Source: Chryseobacterium arthrosphaerae (GTDB lineage Bacteria > Bacteroidota > Bacteroidia > Flavobacteriales > Weeksellaceae). From it: a stretch of 64,000 nt of DNA. The stretch covers positions 682,001 through 746,000 of the forward strand of contig NZ_MAYG01000012.1 of NCBI RefSeq assembly GCF_001684965.1. The letters are read 5' to 3'. Positions 1 through 8,234 of the stretch are shown here, piece after piece (the first letter of the stretch is position 1; each line of letters opens with the position of its first letter). Under the pieces are notes generated by a model. That model was not told the origin of the DNA. It made no database searches and was given only the letters and a program-made list of their open reading frames with translations. A program made the position numbers and the translations under genes.

Positions 1-50
1 TTTTCCCTGTCAGTACGGCTAGGGGATAATTTCGGGCAAATGTGAAAAAT

Positions 51-545
51 TTAAAACTGAGTTCCTGTAATTTGTTTAATAGCTTTAGAAAAATCGTTAT
101 TATATTGAACGGAAAAATATTTATCTAAAGATTGTTTATCAGTTACGTAGAATTCCTGGAACTTTAAGTTTTGTTCACTATTGCCATAGCTTCCAACGGT
201 ACCATCTCTATATATCCCTGTCTCTTTGGTGTTTGTATGATTATCAAAGAGTATATTAATTGGGGTTCTCTTACCTGATGCGTCAACAAAATAATATTCA
301 TGTTTTATAAAGCCGTATTGAGGTTTGGCTTTTACTAAAAGTATCCCATTTTCAGGGACTTTATATACTATTTTATTTCCTTCATAAATCATTTCCTGCC
401 CTTTTAACTGATTAAAAATTATATTAACTTTTCCTCTATAGCCATGAGGGATCAGGTATATTTCAGGCTCAGGTTTTTGCTTTGTACATGAGCTTATTAT
501 TAACATATATACAATTAATAATACTAAGGTTTTTATATTTTTCAT
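51..545 (-). CDS. Small lipoprotein, DUF6843-like; putative immunity protein
   Basis: 164 aa. The N-terminus is a lipoprotein signal ending in a lipobox (IISSC, Cys about residue 20), so the protein should be a lipid-anchored cell-envelope protein. The mature part starts EIYLIPHGYRGKV and continues with YKVPENGILL and a YYFVDASGKR stretch. This pattern resembles the DUF6843 family as I remember it (recalled, not searched). It lies 15 bp downstream of the 327-aa variable-C-terminus protein on the same strand and is probably co-transcribed with it. By analogy with polymorphic toxin loci, the position suggests an immunity lipoprotein for a toxin that acts in the periplasm. That role is inference; it could also be an unrelated envelope lipoprotein. 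Confidence 0.7.
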   Translation of the reverse strand: MKNIKTLVLLIVYMLIISSCTKQKPEPEIYLIPHGYRGKVNIIFNQLKGQEMIYEGNKIVYKVPENGILLVKAKPQYGFIKHEYYFVDASGKRTPINILFDNHTNTKETGIYRDGTVGSYGNSEQNLKFQEFYVTDKQSLDKYFSVQYNNDFSKAIKQITGTQF

Positions 546-560
546 AAAATTAAATTGTTA

Positions 561-1544
561 TTACCAACGTCTTCCTGCTCCTCTTCCGCCAAATGAGCCT
601 CCTTTTTCTGACTTATCCCTATCATCATAATTCAGAGGAGTGCTTTGCATCATTTTATTCCATTCTTGTATACTGAATATAGTGTTACCCATTTTTATAC
701 CGGTGAATACTCCATTTTTATCAATAGTGACAGTAAAATTAGCCGTCATCATAGGTCTGTCATTATTTCCCGGTAAACTTGTATAAGGGTTACCATCATA
801 TGGACTCACCCCAATAAACAGTGCGTTTCCTTTGGTATCCTGGATGAATGTTTCAGCTGCTGGAAATCTGTCTCCGAATTGCTGTGCCATAATATCCAAA
901 GTTCCCGTTTTCGTATTTTCCGTTAATGAAAATTTAGTTTTGACATCTATATTGGGTGATTTTGGTATCAGCGGATTATGACCTGCCATTGTTGAAGTCC
1001 ACGATATTGTGTTACTGCCATCTTTATTAACCTTATAGACGAAATCAGAAATACTGCCTTTATCATCATCAGCTGTTTTTGTTCCAAACCAAGGATGATG
1101 TGACGGATCTGATTTTGTTACTAAATTGGAATATTTATGAGTGGAAGGATCCATTATATAGCTCTGACTTAATCTGGAAGTAGCGCTCAATGAAGTTGTA
1201 TAGCCTCTTTTTTCTCCATCTCCGGCAAAGCCCATTCCAAAATCTTTAAACGGGGCAAATGCTCTTATGTAAATTGGATATGGCCAGTTATCATTTGTAA
1301 TAGCCTGCGCCATATACCTTCCCGATTTCATATCCAGATAGGTACGCATCTGATCAATGTTCAAAGTCGACATAAAGCTTTTTTCAACTTCTCTGGTCTC
1401 AGGATGATTAATATTGCCGGTTCTTGCCAGGCTTTCCTGAAGCTTTTTAAGCATTAGTTCCGTACTTGAGTTTGAATGATGAGCCGTTGGCCGCTGCGTT
1501 TGCTGGTGAGGTTTACTGTTTTCTACAGGATTTATTGATTTCAT
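561..1544 (-). CDS. Polymorphic effector-like protein A (shared N-terminus, unique C-terminus)
   Basis: 327 aa without a signal peptide or membrane segment. Residues 1-75 closely match the N-terminus of the 315-aa protein at 2220-3167: MKSIN, KPHQQ, TAHHS, RTGNINHPET and IDQMR are shared. After that the two proteins are unrelated. The C-terminal part has an aromatic and glycine-rich start (PIYIRAFAPF, GFAGDG), a HHPWFG motif and a beta-rich region, and ends in a Gly/Arg tail (GGSFGGRGAGRRW). I do not recognise the C-terminal domain. A constant N-terminus, a swapped C-terminus and a lipoprotein gene directly downstream are the layout of secreted polymorphic toxins. Non-canonical (T6SS-like) export would explain the missing signal peptide. 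Function is unproven. Confidence 0.75.
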   Translation of the reverse strand: MKSINPVENSKPHQQTQRPTAHHSNSSTELMLKKLQESLARTGNINHPETREVEKSFMSTLNIDQMRTYLDMKSGRYMAQAITNDNWPYPIYIRAFAPFKDFGMGFAGDGEKRGYTTSLSATSRLSQSYIMDPSTHKYSNLVTKSDPSHHPWFGTKTADDDKGSISDFVYKVNKDGSNTISWTSTMAGHNPLIPKSPNIDVKTKFSLTENTKTGTLDIMAQQFGDRFPAAETFIQDTKGNALFIGVSPYDGNPYTSLPGNNDRPMMTANFTVTIDKNGVFTGIKMGNTIFSIQEWNKMMQSTPLNYDDRDKSEKGGSFGGRGAGRRW

Positions 1545-1560
1545 ATTTTATTAGTTTTTA

Positions 1561-1640
1561 AGATTCAAAATTCGCCTTTTTTTAGGAGAATTCCTCGTTT
1601 TTGAGGGGATGATTCCTGTAGTTGCAATAAAGTGTTTTTC
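1561..1640 (-). promoter_or_regulatory. Conserved upstream block of effector-like gene A
   Basis: Upstream of the 327-aa gene, the minus strand reads GCAACTACAGGAA, CTCAAAAACGAGG and AAAAAGGCGAATTTTGAA in order. The same order of blocks precedes the paralogous gene B at 3183-3260. The duplication therefore includes the 5' region, which probably holds the promoter or a regulatory leader. I could not place a convincing TTTG/TAnnTTTG pair. Confidence 0.45.
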
Positions 1641-1772
1641 CAGAGTTGAGAATACCTTTTACTGTATTTGTAAATGTATTGATATTTTTGGAACGATCAA
1701 AAAAATCCGGATCGGGTGGTTATTTTATCTGTTCAATCTTAGAAACTTTGTGCAGCAAAAAGGTGTTGCTCA

Positions 1773-2198
1773 TTATTCTATTTTTTTGAATATGAAATTA
1801 TATACGTTATATACAATTTCTAAAACATCTTTATCATTTTTGGGTTTTTCCCAGTAACCGTTTGGTGAATCACCTACAAGAGGTTTTGAGAATATCATCT
1901 CCGATTCATCGTGATCAGTAAACAACAAAAAATTATTAAATGTAATATGTCTTCCATCTACTTCAATGGTTCCATTCGTTTCATATAACACCTGTTTTTT
2001 ATCTGTAGAATAAACTTTATTGTTGAATGTAAAGTCTGAATTAATTTTTAGTATTGAAGCCTCTCCCGATGGAAATGTATATAAGTATTTACCGGGTAAA
2101 TATTTTTTTGCATCTTTTTCACTATAATAGTTACAGCTGAATAAACCGATAGAAAATAGTAGTATTAATACAAACTTTACAAACGTATTATTTTTCAT
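1773..2198 (-). CDS. Small lipoprotein; putative immunity protein of module B
   Basis: 141 aa. The signal peptide ends in a lipobox (IGLFSC), predicting a lipid-anchored envelope protein. The rest is beta-rich (LPGKYLYTFPSG, LKINSDFTFNN, GTIEVDGRHITFNNF), like a small lipocalin- or META-type barrel, but I do not recognise a family. It starts 21 bp after the stop of the 315-aa protein, so the pair is probably one transcript. Its position is the same as that of the 164-aa lipoprotein in module A, yet the sequences are unrelated, as expected for immunity proteins matched to different toxins. The immunity role is inference. Confidence 0.7.
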   Translation of the reverse strand: MKNNTFVKFVLILLFSIGLFSCNYYSEKDAKKYLPGKYLYTFPSGEASILKINSDFTFNNKVYSTDKKQVLYETNGTIEVDGRHITFNNFLLFTDHDESEMIFSKPLVGDSPNGYWEKPKNDKDVLEIVYNVYNFIFKKIE

Positions 2199-2219
2199 AT
2201 TATTTATTGTTATTATATT

Positions 2220-3167
2220 TTAGTTGAATAAATTAGATACTTGTCTTGAGATAGCAGCCCTACGTATCTTGATTTTCAAATTATAATTGACTTGTATTGT
2301 TCTCATATATCCATTGGGACCGTAATAGTTGTTTGGAATAGTAGCTTTACCGGAATATTTACCTTTAACCGGAGGATTTCTGGTGCCTGATGTTGCACCC
2401 ATCATATCTGTACAAATTACTTTCACGGTATAAGTATCTACAAGATTGCCAAGATCCACTTTTGTAATGCTTGCCGTTGCATTAAAACTTCCATGAAAGG
2501 TACTTGTTGGATTAGAAACAATGGTGCTTAAAGCATCAGCCATATATGTTTTATGATCTAGCCACTGATATCCTGTATTAAATTTTTCAGGATTATTTCG
2601 GCTGACATCCCTGGTTCTGGTACCTTTATCTATATAACTGTCCACAAGCTTTTCGATTCCATCGTGTATTTCATCAATTCGTAAGAATTGTTTTCCCATT
2701 TTAGAATTTTCATCAAAATTTCTAACGGCTTTACCTTTTCCATATACCCATTGATAAAATAGCGAATATGGATCAACTTCTTTATCTGATTGTTCACGAG
2801 AAAGTCTCCCTTGAGAAAGTATATCAGCTGCTGAAGCGATTCCTTGATATTTAAGTCTATAACTCTTTTGGTCATCGGATTCTTTTCTTCCACACGTACC
2901 ACATGTTCTTTTTTTAAGTGAACCATTTGGGAGAAATGTTCTCGATTTCAGATCGTTATATTGGCGCATCTGATCAATACTTAATATCCTTATATTGTCT
3001 TTTTCAATCTTTTTAGTCTCAGGATGATTGATATTGCCGGTTCTTAATAAGCTTTCTTTGAGTTTTTTATACCATGCTTCTTTACTAAGATCCGAATGAT
3101 GAGCAGTCTGCTTTTTCGCTTGCTGATGGGGTTTGTTACCTTTTTCTACAGTGTTTATTGATTTCAT
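2220..3167 (-). CDS. Polymorphic effector-like protein B (shared N-terminus, unique C-terminus)
   Basis: 315 aa with no signal peptide. Residues 1-76 share the MKSIN-KPHQQ-TAHHS-RTGNINHPET-IDQMR block with the protein at 561-1544. The C-terminal ~235 residues are different: a CxxC pair (TCGTCGRK, about residues 85-91), a helical middle region and a beta-rich end (FHGSFNATASI, YTVKVICTDMMGATSG). I cannot assign the C-terminal domain. Together with the downstream lipoprotein it forms the second copy of the module. The gene carries the same upstream block as its paralogue, so the pair arose by duplication followed by replacement of the C-terminal region. Confidence 0.75.
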   Translation of the reverse strand: MKSINTVEKGNKPHQQAKKQTAHHSDLSKEAWYKKLKESLLRTGNINHPETKKIEKDNIRILSIDQMRQYNDLKSRTFLPNGSLKKRTCGTCGRKESDDQKSYRLKYQGIASAADILSQGRLSREQSDKEVDPYSLFYQWVYGKGKAVRNFDENSKMGKQFLRIDEIHDGIEKLVDSYIDKGTRTRDVSRNNPEKFNTGYQWLDHKTYMADALSTIVSNPTSTFHGSFNATASITKVDLGNLVDTYTVKVICTDMMGATSGTRNPPVKGKYSGKATIPNNYYGPNGYMRTIQVNYNLKIKIRRAAISRQVSNLFN

Positions 3168-3182
3168 GGATTAGTATTTTGA

Positions 3183-3260
3183 ATTTTTTGGTTCAAAATT
3201 CAACCTTTTTCGTAAAAAAACCTTCCTTTTTGAGAAAAGTTTTCTGTAGTTGCGATACAA
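3183..3260 (-). promoter_or_regulatory. Conserved upstream block of effector-like gene B
   Basis: On the minus strand this holds GCAACTACAGAAAAC, CTCAAAAAGGAAGG and AAAAAGGTTGAATTTTGAA, in the same order and at almost the same distance from the start codon as the block before gene A. The long GAATTTTGAA match lies 20-30 bp before each ATG. A shared promoter or leader is likely. Confidence 0.45.
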
Positions 3261-3270
3261 ACCTTATGGA

Positions 3271-6003
3271 TCAATATTTTTTCATAAAATAACTGAAATA
3301 AGAACAGCTTCCCATCAGGTCTTTTGTAGTCTCAGTATCTGAATACTGGGCTTTCAGCTGTGCAAAATACGTTCTGTATTTCTGATTTTTAAGATTATCC
3401 ATTTCTTTCTGGCGGGCATCTTCTTTTTCAGACCACTTCGGATCAGAATAATCAAAATCTTTCGGAGCCTTCGCTTCATACTGGTAATATTTACCTTGCT
3501 CGGCACTTGCCATCTGAAACAGGATTCTTGCCTTTTCTTCCTTATTGTTGGAAAGTTTAAGCGCTTTTTGATAATAGCCTATGGCCAGATCAAAATTATC
3601 AGGTTCAATATAAGAAGTATCCAGGAAGTTTTTATAATAATACTTATAAGGATTAGTACGGTCCGTATTCCAGAAATTGTATTTTCCTCCGTTGCTGTTA
3701 TCGATATCCATTACAAACAGCTGGCGGTAATATCCCAGAATAGATGTATTATAAAGCAGATTTCCGATCAGTTGATTGGCTTTCGCTGCTTTTTCATCAT
3801 TTCCGTTTCCGATCTTTTTAAGCTGAATCAATGCATCACACAATGTCAGTTTATTCATATTGTCTTTGATGAAAGGGAAATCTGTATAGCTTTCGGCTTT
3901 CATACTTTCCGTTTCCGGACTTCCGAAGCTTTCCCATACATTATGTCCGAAAACAAGGCTGGAAATATTATCATAGCCGTCATATTCGGCAGGTGCATAT
4001 TGCTTTGGAGTAATGGTCTGACCCTCTTTTTCAGACCAGTCGTAATTCACTCTCGGAATTCCTGCGAACTGCTGTGCTTTTTCGTAATAGGATTTAGCCT
4101 TTTCGAAGTTGGCAAGTCTCATGGCCCTGTCACCATAGATCGTGTTAAAGAAGGCATCAATATTTCCAACACTGTCCATGTTTTTAGCAATGATCTGCTG
4201 TTCAAACTGGGTTTTGTTGGTTTTTCTGTAGAAGTCTTCCACACTCTTTACCAAGCTGGAGTTAGGGTTATACTGAAGGTCAGAAAGCTTATTATTCATC
4301 AGGAATGACTTTCCGTCTTCTCCCTGAAGGAAGTATCGGTTGGCAAGAACATCTTTAAGGAAGTCGGCAGTAGAAGGAGCATCACCATAATAATCATACT
4401 CATTGACATTGGCGGTGTCTTTTTCTACCTTTTTCTCCACAAAATATTCAGCATAATCTTTCATTAAGTGATCTTCGTAGGCAGCATCTATTTTGGGCTG
4501 GGAAACAATGTCGTTCAGCACTTTCATCCTTTTGATCTCTTCCTGGTATTCCGGGTTGGTGGTTTTAATGTCATTCAGGATTTCAGAACTTCCTTTATAG
4601 TCTTTTTTCAGGAACTTGAGATAGGCGTCTGCAATCTGCCAGTATTCATCTTTGGATTTTTCCTTTGTCTTCTCTGTGAATTTTTCAAGGTCATCCAGAT
4701 AGTCCTTTGTCTTTTCATCATAATAATATCCCGTTCTTGTATAGAAAGGAATCCGGTCCGGATTGCTGAATAATTCATCATCACTCTGGTCAGCCTTTGC
4801 TTTACTGCCGGATTGATCAGACTTGGAGCCTCCGAAAAGATTTTTGAAGAACCTTACGATTTTCTGCCAGAAAGAAACCTTTTCTTCCTTCACCTCCTGG
4901 CCGGCTTTGTCTTTTTGCGGATCTGCTGAATCCTTGGTGTCTGCTTTTCCTCTCTGGACAGATATTTTTCCGGAAGCGGCATCAGTATAATAATAGGTCG
5001 GAAGGTAACTTCTTTCCAGTTCGTTGATGCTTCTTACCGCCAATACCTTCAGAATTTCGGAATCCGGATTGATGTCATACATCTTTTCCATAATAGGAAT
5101 AGGATTATTGAAATCCTCATAGCCTAAAAGGAAGTAAGCCATATTTTTCTCCTCATTCGTGCCTGCTCTTTTCATAATATTGCTGAAGGAAGCAGTATCA
5201 GAGAGCTTCATGGAAATAAAAGCAGATTCCTTACGGTCTTTGCTGTTCATGAATACCTGGAAGAAGTTCCAGTTGGCATCACTGTTCTTTTCCAGCCCTC
5301 TCTGGGCTCCGGCCAGCTGATCCAGTGCCATGAAGTAAACCGCACCTTTCAGTTTGATAGGTTCTATATAGGTTTTGAACGCCTGGAGGGCAGCATCGTA
5401 ATTTCTTGTATAGTGGTTCAGACGTACCAGCTGATATCCGTAACGCTGCTTGATCTCAGGATTTCTGGCTGCATGATATAAGGAGGTTAAAGCTGCAATA
5501 GTTTTATTGTAATCCAGAGCAGTAGCATTCTTACTGTTATTGCTTCTGTCATAGTAAAATGAATTTTCACTTTCCACATAATTGATGCTCATATAAGGTT
5601 CCAGATATTTGGCCTCAATCAGATAATCAACTCCTTCCTTGTATTTCTGATAAAACCCGGTACCGAGCTTTTGTAAAAGCGGGTGGGTGGGAGTGCCGTT
5701 CTTTAACGCATTGAGATCATTCATGCTCAGTTTGTACACCAGATTTTGCGTTTCCGGATAGCTCAGCTGATTGTTAAAGAACCTCTTCCAGGTCTCAATA
5801 TTGTCATCAGGAATCAGGGATGCATTATATCCGCTGTAGAACCTTGAAGAATAATTGTGCAGGAAAGGGAGATAAGACTTATCCCGGATAATACTCTGGG
5901 TAAAAAGGTTGAAATATTCATAATCAGGATCTGACCAGGCACAGGCATCTGACTGTGTATAGAAAAGGGATACAACCGCAAGTGAAAGAATATACTTTTT
6001 CAT
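3271..6003 (-). CDS. Large secreted TPR-like protein
   Basis: 910 aa. An N-terminal signal peptide (about residues 1-20, ending before CAWSDPDYEYF) predicts export. Most of the protein is helical with TPR-like repeats, for example around residues 163-215 (LYHAARNPEIKQRYGYQLVRL followed by YDAALQAF) and near 790-830 (LAIGYYQKALKLS). A charged low-complexity stretch (about 350-412) contains one amphipathic segment (SFWQKIVRFFKNLF, about 377-390) that may contact a membrane. I know of similar long TPR proteins in Chryseobacterium but no assigned function. It lies 102 bp downstream of the 323-aa lipoprotein gene and is probably the last gene of that transcription unit. Confidence 0.75.
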   Translation of the reverse strand: MKKYILSLAVVSLFYTQSDACAWSDPDYEYFNLFTQSIIRDKSYLPFLHNYSSRFYSGYNASLIPDDNIETWKRFFNNQLSYPETQNLVYKLSMNDLNALKNGTPTHPLLQKLGTGFYQKYKEGVDYLIEAKYLEPYMSINYVESENSFYYDRSNNSKNATALDYNKTIAALTSLYHAARNPEIKQRYGYQLVRLNHYTRNYDAALQAFKTYIEPIKLKGAVYFMALDQLAGAQRGLEKNSDANWNFFQVFMNSKDRKESAFISMKLSDTASFSNIMKRAGTNEEKNMAYFLLGYEDFNNPIPIMEKMYDINPDSEILKVLAVRSINELERSYLPTYYYTDAASGKISVQRGKADTKDSADPQKDKAGQEVKEEKVSFWQKIVRFFKNLFGGSKSDQSGSKAKADQSDDELFSNPDRIPFYTRTGYYYDEKTKDYLDDLEKFTEKTKEKSKDEYWQIADAYLKFLKKDYKGSSEILNDIKTTNPEYQEEIKRMKVLNDIVSQPKIDAAYEDHLMKDYAEYFVEKKVEKDTANVNEYDYYGDAPSTADFLKDVLANRYFLQGEDGKSFLMNNKLSDLQYNPNSSLVKSVEDFYRKTNKTQFEQQIIAKNMDSVGNIDAFFNTIYGDRAMRLANFEKAKSYYEKAQQFAGIPRVNYDWSEKEGQTITPKQYAPAEYDGYDNISSLVFGHNVWESFGSPETESMKAESYTDFPFIKDNMNKLTLCDALIQLKKIGNGNDEKAAKANQLIGNLLYNTSILGYYRQLFVMDIDNSNGGKYNFWNTDRTNPYKYYYKNFLDTSYIEPDNFDLAIGYYQKALKLSNNKEEKARILFQMASAEQGKYYQYEAKAPKDFDYSDPKWSEKEDARQKEMDNLKNQKYRTYFAQLKAQYSDTETTKDLMGSCSYFSYFMKKY

Positions 6004-6105
6004 AGGGTTTGTAGTGTTTTTAGTTTTATAGTCGTTTATTATTACAATATCGGGCAGACATTTCCGTAAATAAGAATGAAAGGTCTGTCTTCATCTGCAG
6101 GAGAT

Positions 6106-7077
6106 TTAAAATTTTCGATCTGACACAAATTTACTATCTAATTGATAATAAATAATATTAAAGTGTGGGATTTTTTTCTGCAGGAAGCTGATAACCTCTT
6201 CAAGCTGTTCTTCTGAAATTTCCTCCACCTTAATTGTAAATCCTTTGTTCATATAATTTCCGAAATAAAACCCGTCCTTCAGAATTTCAACTTCGGAAGG
6301 TGAAATCCTTTTAAAATTGGGATTGTCAAGGTCCTTTTCAGACAAGGCATTGATAAGTCTGTGCTTTTCCAGATGATTGGTGACAATTCCCCATGAATAA
6401 ACAGGAAGTGCAACTTCAATCTTTTTTACAGGATAATCTTCCAGCTTTGAAAGATAGCTCCTGAGGGTGCTGACGTCCAGAATAGAATTCTTATCTGATT
6501 TTTCCAGCGGTGAGGAAGTAGAATAGCACATAAGGTATACTTTTTCTACAGGAGGAATCCCTGTGTTTTTTTTATCCTTTACCTGATGAAGGCGCAGGGT
6601 ACAGGTGATCTCTTTTCCGGAAACCCTTTTCAGCTCCTTTAGAAATTTAAAATAATCCTCGCGGGTACCTGCCGTCCAGTCACAGTCGATCTGAATTTCA
6701 TTATTGATCTTTAAATGATATTCTTCCGCTTTCTTTTGCACTAAATGATGAATACTTTCTGCGAGAAATGTAATCTCATCCGGGCTAATCCCCAAAAGAG
6801 CAGGGTTGGTAATGAAAACAGTCGGTACGATTTGTTTGCTGGTCTGAAAACTGGCATCTTTCGTAATCACAGCTACAGGTTGAAATTTTCCATCGATCTT
6901 ATCAACATCGAAAAATCTTGTATAGAGAAAGGGCACCGGTGCTTTGTCAAGAACCCTTTTTTCTTCCGGGTCAAGTTTCAGATTGGTTTTCCAGTAATAA
7001 AATGTATAAGGATGTTTCTCTTTACTGCTGCATGAAGCAATGAGGAGCAGGATGAATAGAAATCTTAGTATTTTCAT
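6106..7077 (-). CDS. Lipoprotein with DUF3142-like (TIM-barrel-like) domain
   Basis: 323 aa with a lipoprotein signal (LLIASC, Cys about residue 16). The segment IQIDCDWTAGTREDYFKFL (about 125-143) has the pattern I/Q-I-D-x-D-x-x, then Y-x-x-FL-x-x-L, that I associate with DUF3142, a family related to TIM-barrel glycosidases. The start (FYYWKTNLKL, then FLYTRFFDVD) fits the same family. The match is from memory and is moderate. Its ATG overlaps the stop of the upstream 135-aa gene by 4 bp (ATGA), which indicates translational coupling. The protein probably acts at the inner leaflet of the outer membrane or in the periplasm; its substrate is unknown. Confidence 0.7.
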   Translation of the reverse strand: MKILRFLFILLLIASCSSKEKHPYTFYYWKTNLKLDPEEKRVLDKAPVPFLYTRFFDVDKIDGKFQPVAVITKDASFQTSKQIVPTVFITNPALLGISPDEITFLAESIHHLVQKKAEEYHLKINNEIQIDCDWTAGTREDYFKFLKELKRVSGKEITCTLRLHQVKDKKNTGIPPVEKVYLMCYSTSSPLEKSDKNSILDVSTLRSYLSKLEDYPVKKIEVALPVYSWGIVTNHLEKHRLINALSEKDLDNPNFKRISPSEVEILKDGFYFGNYMNKGFTIKVEEISEEQLEEVISFLQKKIPHFNIIYYQLDSKFVSDRKF

Positions 7078-7481
7078 TGATATAAAATACTCTTGCAGTC
7101 ACAGTTCTTCTGGTTCATATCCGGGCAGCAGCCATCCGTTTTTTTTATATTTCCCTGCGCATCGGTAAGGTAAATATTCTTTTTGTCAAATTTTACGTAA
7201 AATGTTTCATTGTAGGTTTTGAAATGAACCTTCATCACCTTTGGATTGTACTTTCCGGCATTGATGACCTCTTTTTTCTCCTTCCCGGTTTCCGGATCTA
7301 CCTGGATGAATCCAAACTGTACGTCCCCGTTCTTTTTAACGTCCAGATAATAAGCGGGGGCTCCCGAACCTTCCTCTCCGGTTTCTATATTAAAATCTCT
7401 TTTTCCTGTGAAGGGTACCTGCGATTGTGCAAAAGATAAAATACTGATGCAAAGAATAAGTAAACTGAAAATCTTTTTCAT
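7074..7481 (-). CDS. Small secreted protein, tandem paralogue 1
   Basis: 135 aa. The first 19 residues (MKKIFSLLILCISILSFAQ) are a signal peptide identical to that of the neighbouring paralogue at 7693-8112. The mature domain shares PFTGxRxFDI, YYLDVKKNGDV, AGKY, VMKVHFK and VKFDK with the paralogue, and both end in a Cys cluster (here DGCCPDMNQKNCDCKS). Paired cysteines suggest disulfides in a periplasmic or secreted protein. I do not recognise the family. It overlaps the 323-aa lipoprotein gene by 4 bp and heads that operon. Confidence 0.7.
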   Translation of the reverse strand: MKKIFSLLILCISILSFAQSQVPFTGKRDFNIETGEEGSGAPAYYLDVKKNGDVQFGFIQVDPETGKEKKEVINAGKYNPKVMKVHFKTYNETFYVKFDKKNIYLTDAQGNIKKTDGCCPDMNQKNCDCKSILYQ

Positions 7482-7560
7482 GAATTTTTTTTTTCAAAAT
7501 TAAAAATATTTACCCAAACCTTAAACCGTAAAATCCCGGTGATTTCTAAATGTAATACCA
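7482..7560 (-). repeat. Duplicated upstream region, copy 1 (with 8113-8180)
   Basis: The ~65 bp before the ATG of the 135-aa gene are nearly identical to those before the 139-aa gene: both read tgaattttttttttcaaaa, then a shared TTTACCCAA and a shared CCGTAAAATCCCGGTGATT. The tandem gene duplication therefore carried the promoter along. Confidence 0.7.
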
Positions 7561-7589
7561 AACTTTTATTAGAACAAGTCTCTGCAATT

Positions 7590-7690
7590 GGTAGTAGCAT
7601 TCCCCTCCGTCAGAGTGTTGGTAAATCTATGATTTGACGGGATGGTTTTCCCTATATACAAAAACCACCCCAAAAGGAGCGGCTTTGTAT
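7590..7690. repeat. Degenerate REP-like palindromic element
   Basis: Between the two paralogues lies CCCCTCCGTCAGAGTG, then AAATCTATGATTTGACGGGATGG and a second region, ACCACCCCAAAAGGAGC. It shares the GATTTGACGGG(A/G)TGG core with the better preserved element at 8235-8270. These look like copies of a short dispersed palindrome typical of intergenic DNA. Confidence 0.4.
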
Positions 7691-7692
7691 CG

Positions 7693-8112
7693 TTATTCAT
7701 ACAATTCACTTTCGCAGGTGCAGGTTTCTTTATCTATGCTTTCTCTGGCAGAGCAGCAGCCTTCCAGATTCAGTATATTTCCTTTTTCGTCTGTCATAAA
7801 GATCTTATTCTTATCAAATTTTACAAGGAAAGTCTCTTTGTATTTTTTGAAATGTACTTTCATGACTTTATTGGGGGCATATTTTCCTGCATTTATTTCC
7901 TCCTTGGTTTCTTCTTGGTTTGCCTGGTTTACCTGCACATATCCAAAAAAGACATCCCCGTTTTTTTTCACATCCAGATAATAGTGAGGAGTGCCTGTTC
8001 CGCTATATCCTTTCATAATATCAAAACTTCTGTATCCTGTAAAAGGAACCTTTACCTGTGCAAAAGATAAAATACTGATGCAGAGAATGAGTAAACTGAA
8101 AATCTTTTTCAT
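7693..8112 (-). CDS. Small secreted protein, tandem paralogue 2
   Basis: 139 aa. It has the same 19-residue signal peptide as the 135-aa protein at 7074-7481 and the same body plan (PFTGYRSFDI, YYLDVKKNGDV, EINAGKY, VMKVHFKKYKETF), ending in a Cys cluster (EGCCSARESIDKETCTCES). It is probably exported and disulfide-bonded. The family is not recognised. Unlike its paralogue it is not fused to a downstream operon: about 210 bp with a palindromic repeat follow it. It is a recent tandem duplicate, since the upstream DNA is duplicated too. Confidence 0.7.
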   Translation of the reverse strand: MKKIFSLLILCISILSFAQVKVPFTGYRSFDIMKGYSGTGTPHYYLDVKKNGDVFFGYVQVNQANQEETKEEINAGKYAPNKVMKVHFKKYKETFLVKFDKNKIFMTDEKGNILNLEGCCSARESIDKETCTCESELYE

Positions 8113-8180
8113 GAATTTTTTTTTTCAAAATTAAAAATATTTACCCAACTCCAAAACCGTAAAATCCCGGTGATTCTTTA
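8113..8180 (-). repeat. Duplicated upstream region, copy 2
   Basis: This is the counterpart of 7482-7560 and precedes the 139-aa paralogue. It differs from copy 1 by only a few bases over ~65 bp. Confidence 0.7.
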
Positions 8181-8234
8181 CTTGGTAATCAATAATATCA
8201 TTAAAACAAATAATTTTTAGAGCCATTCTCTTGC

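Noticed and set aside
2630..2926. 98-codon minus-strand ORF inside effector-like gene B
   Set aside because: It is in another frame of the same strand, fully inside the 315-aa gene, and its translation shows no similarity to the paralogue.
3496..4308. 270-codon plus-strand ORF antisense to the TPR-like protein
   Set aside because: It is complementary to a clear long coding gene, has a poor amino-acid pattern (many Ile, Phe and Arg clusters) and no signal or domain.
7642..8070. 142-codon plus-strand ORF opposite the 139-aa secreted protein
   Set aside because: It overlaps completely with a gene that has a signal peptide and a paralogue, so it is a shadow frame.
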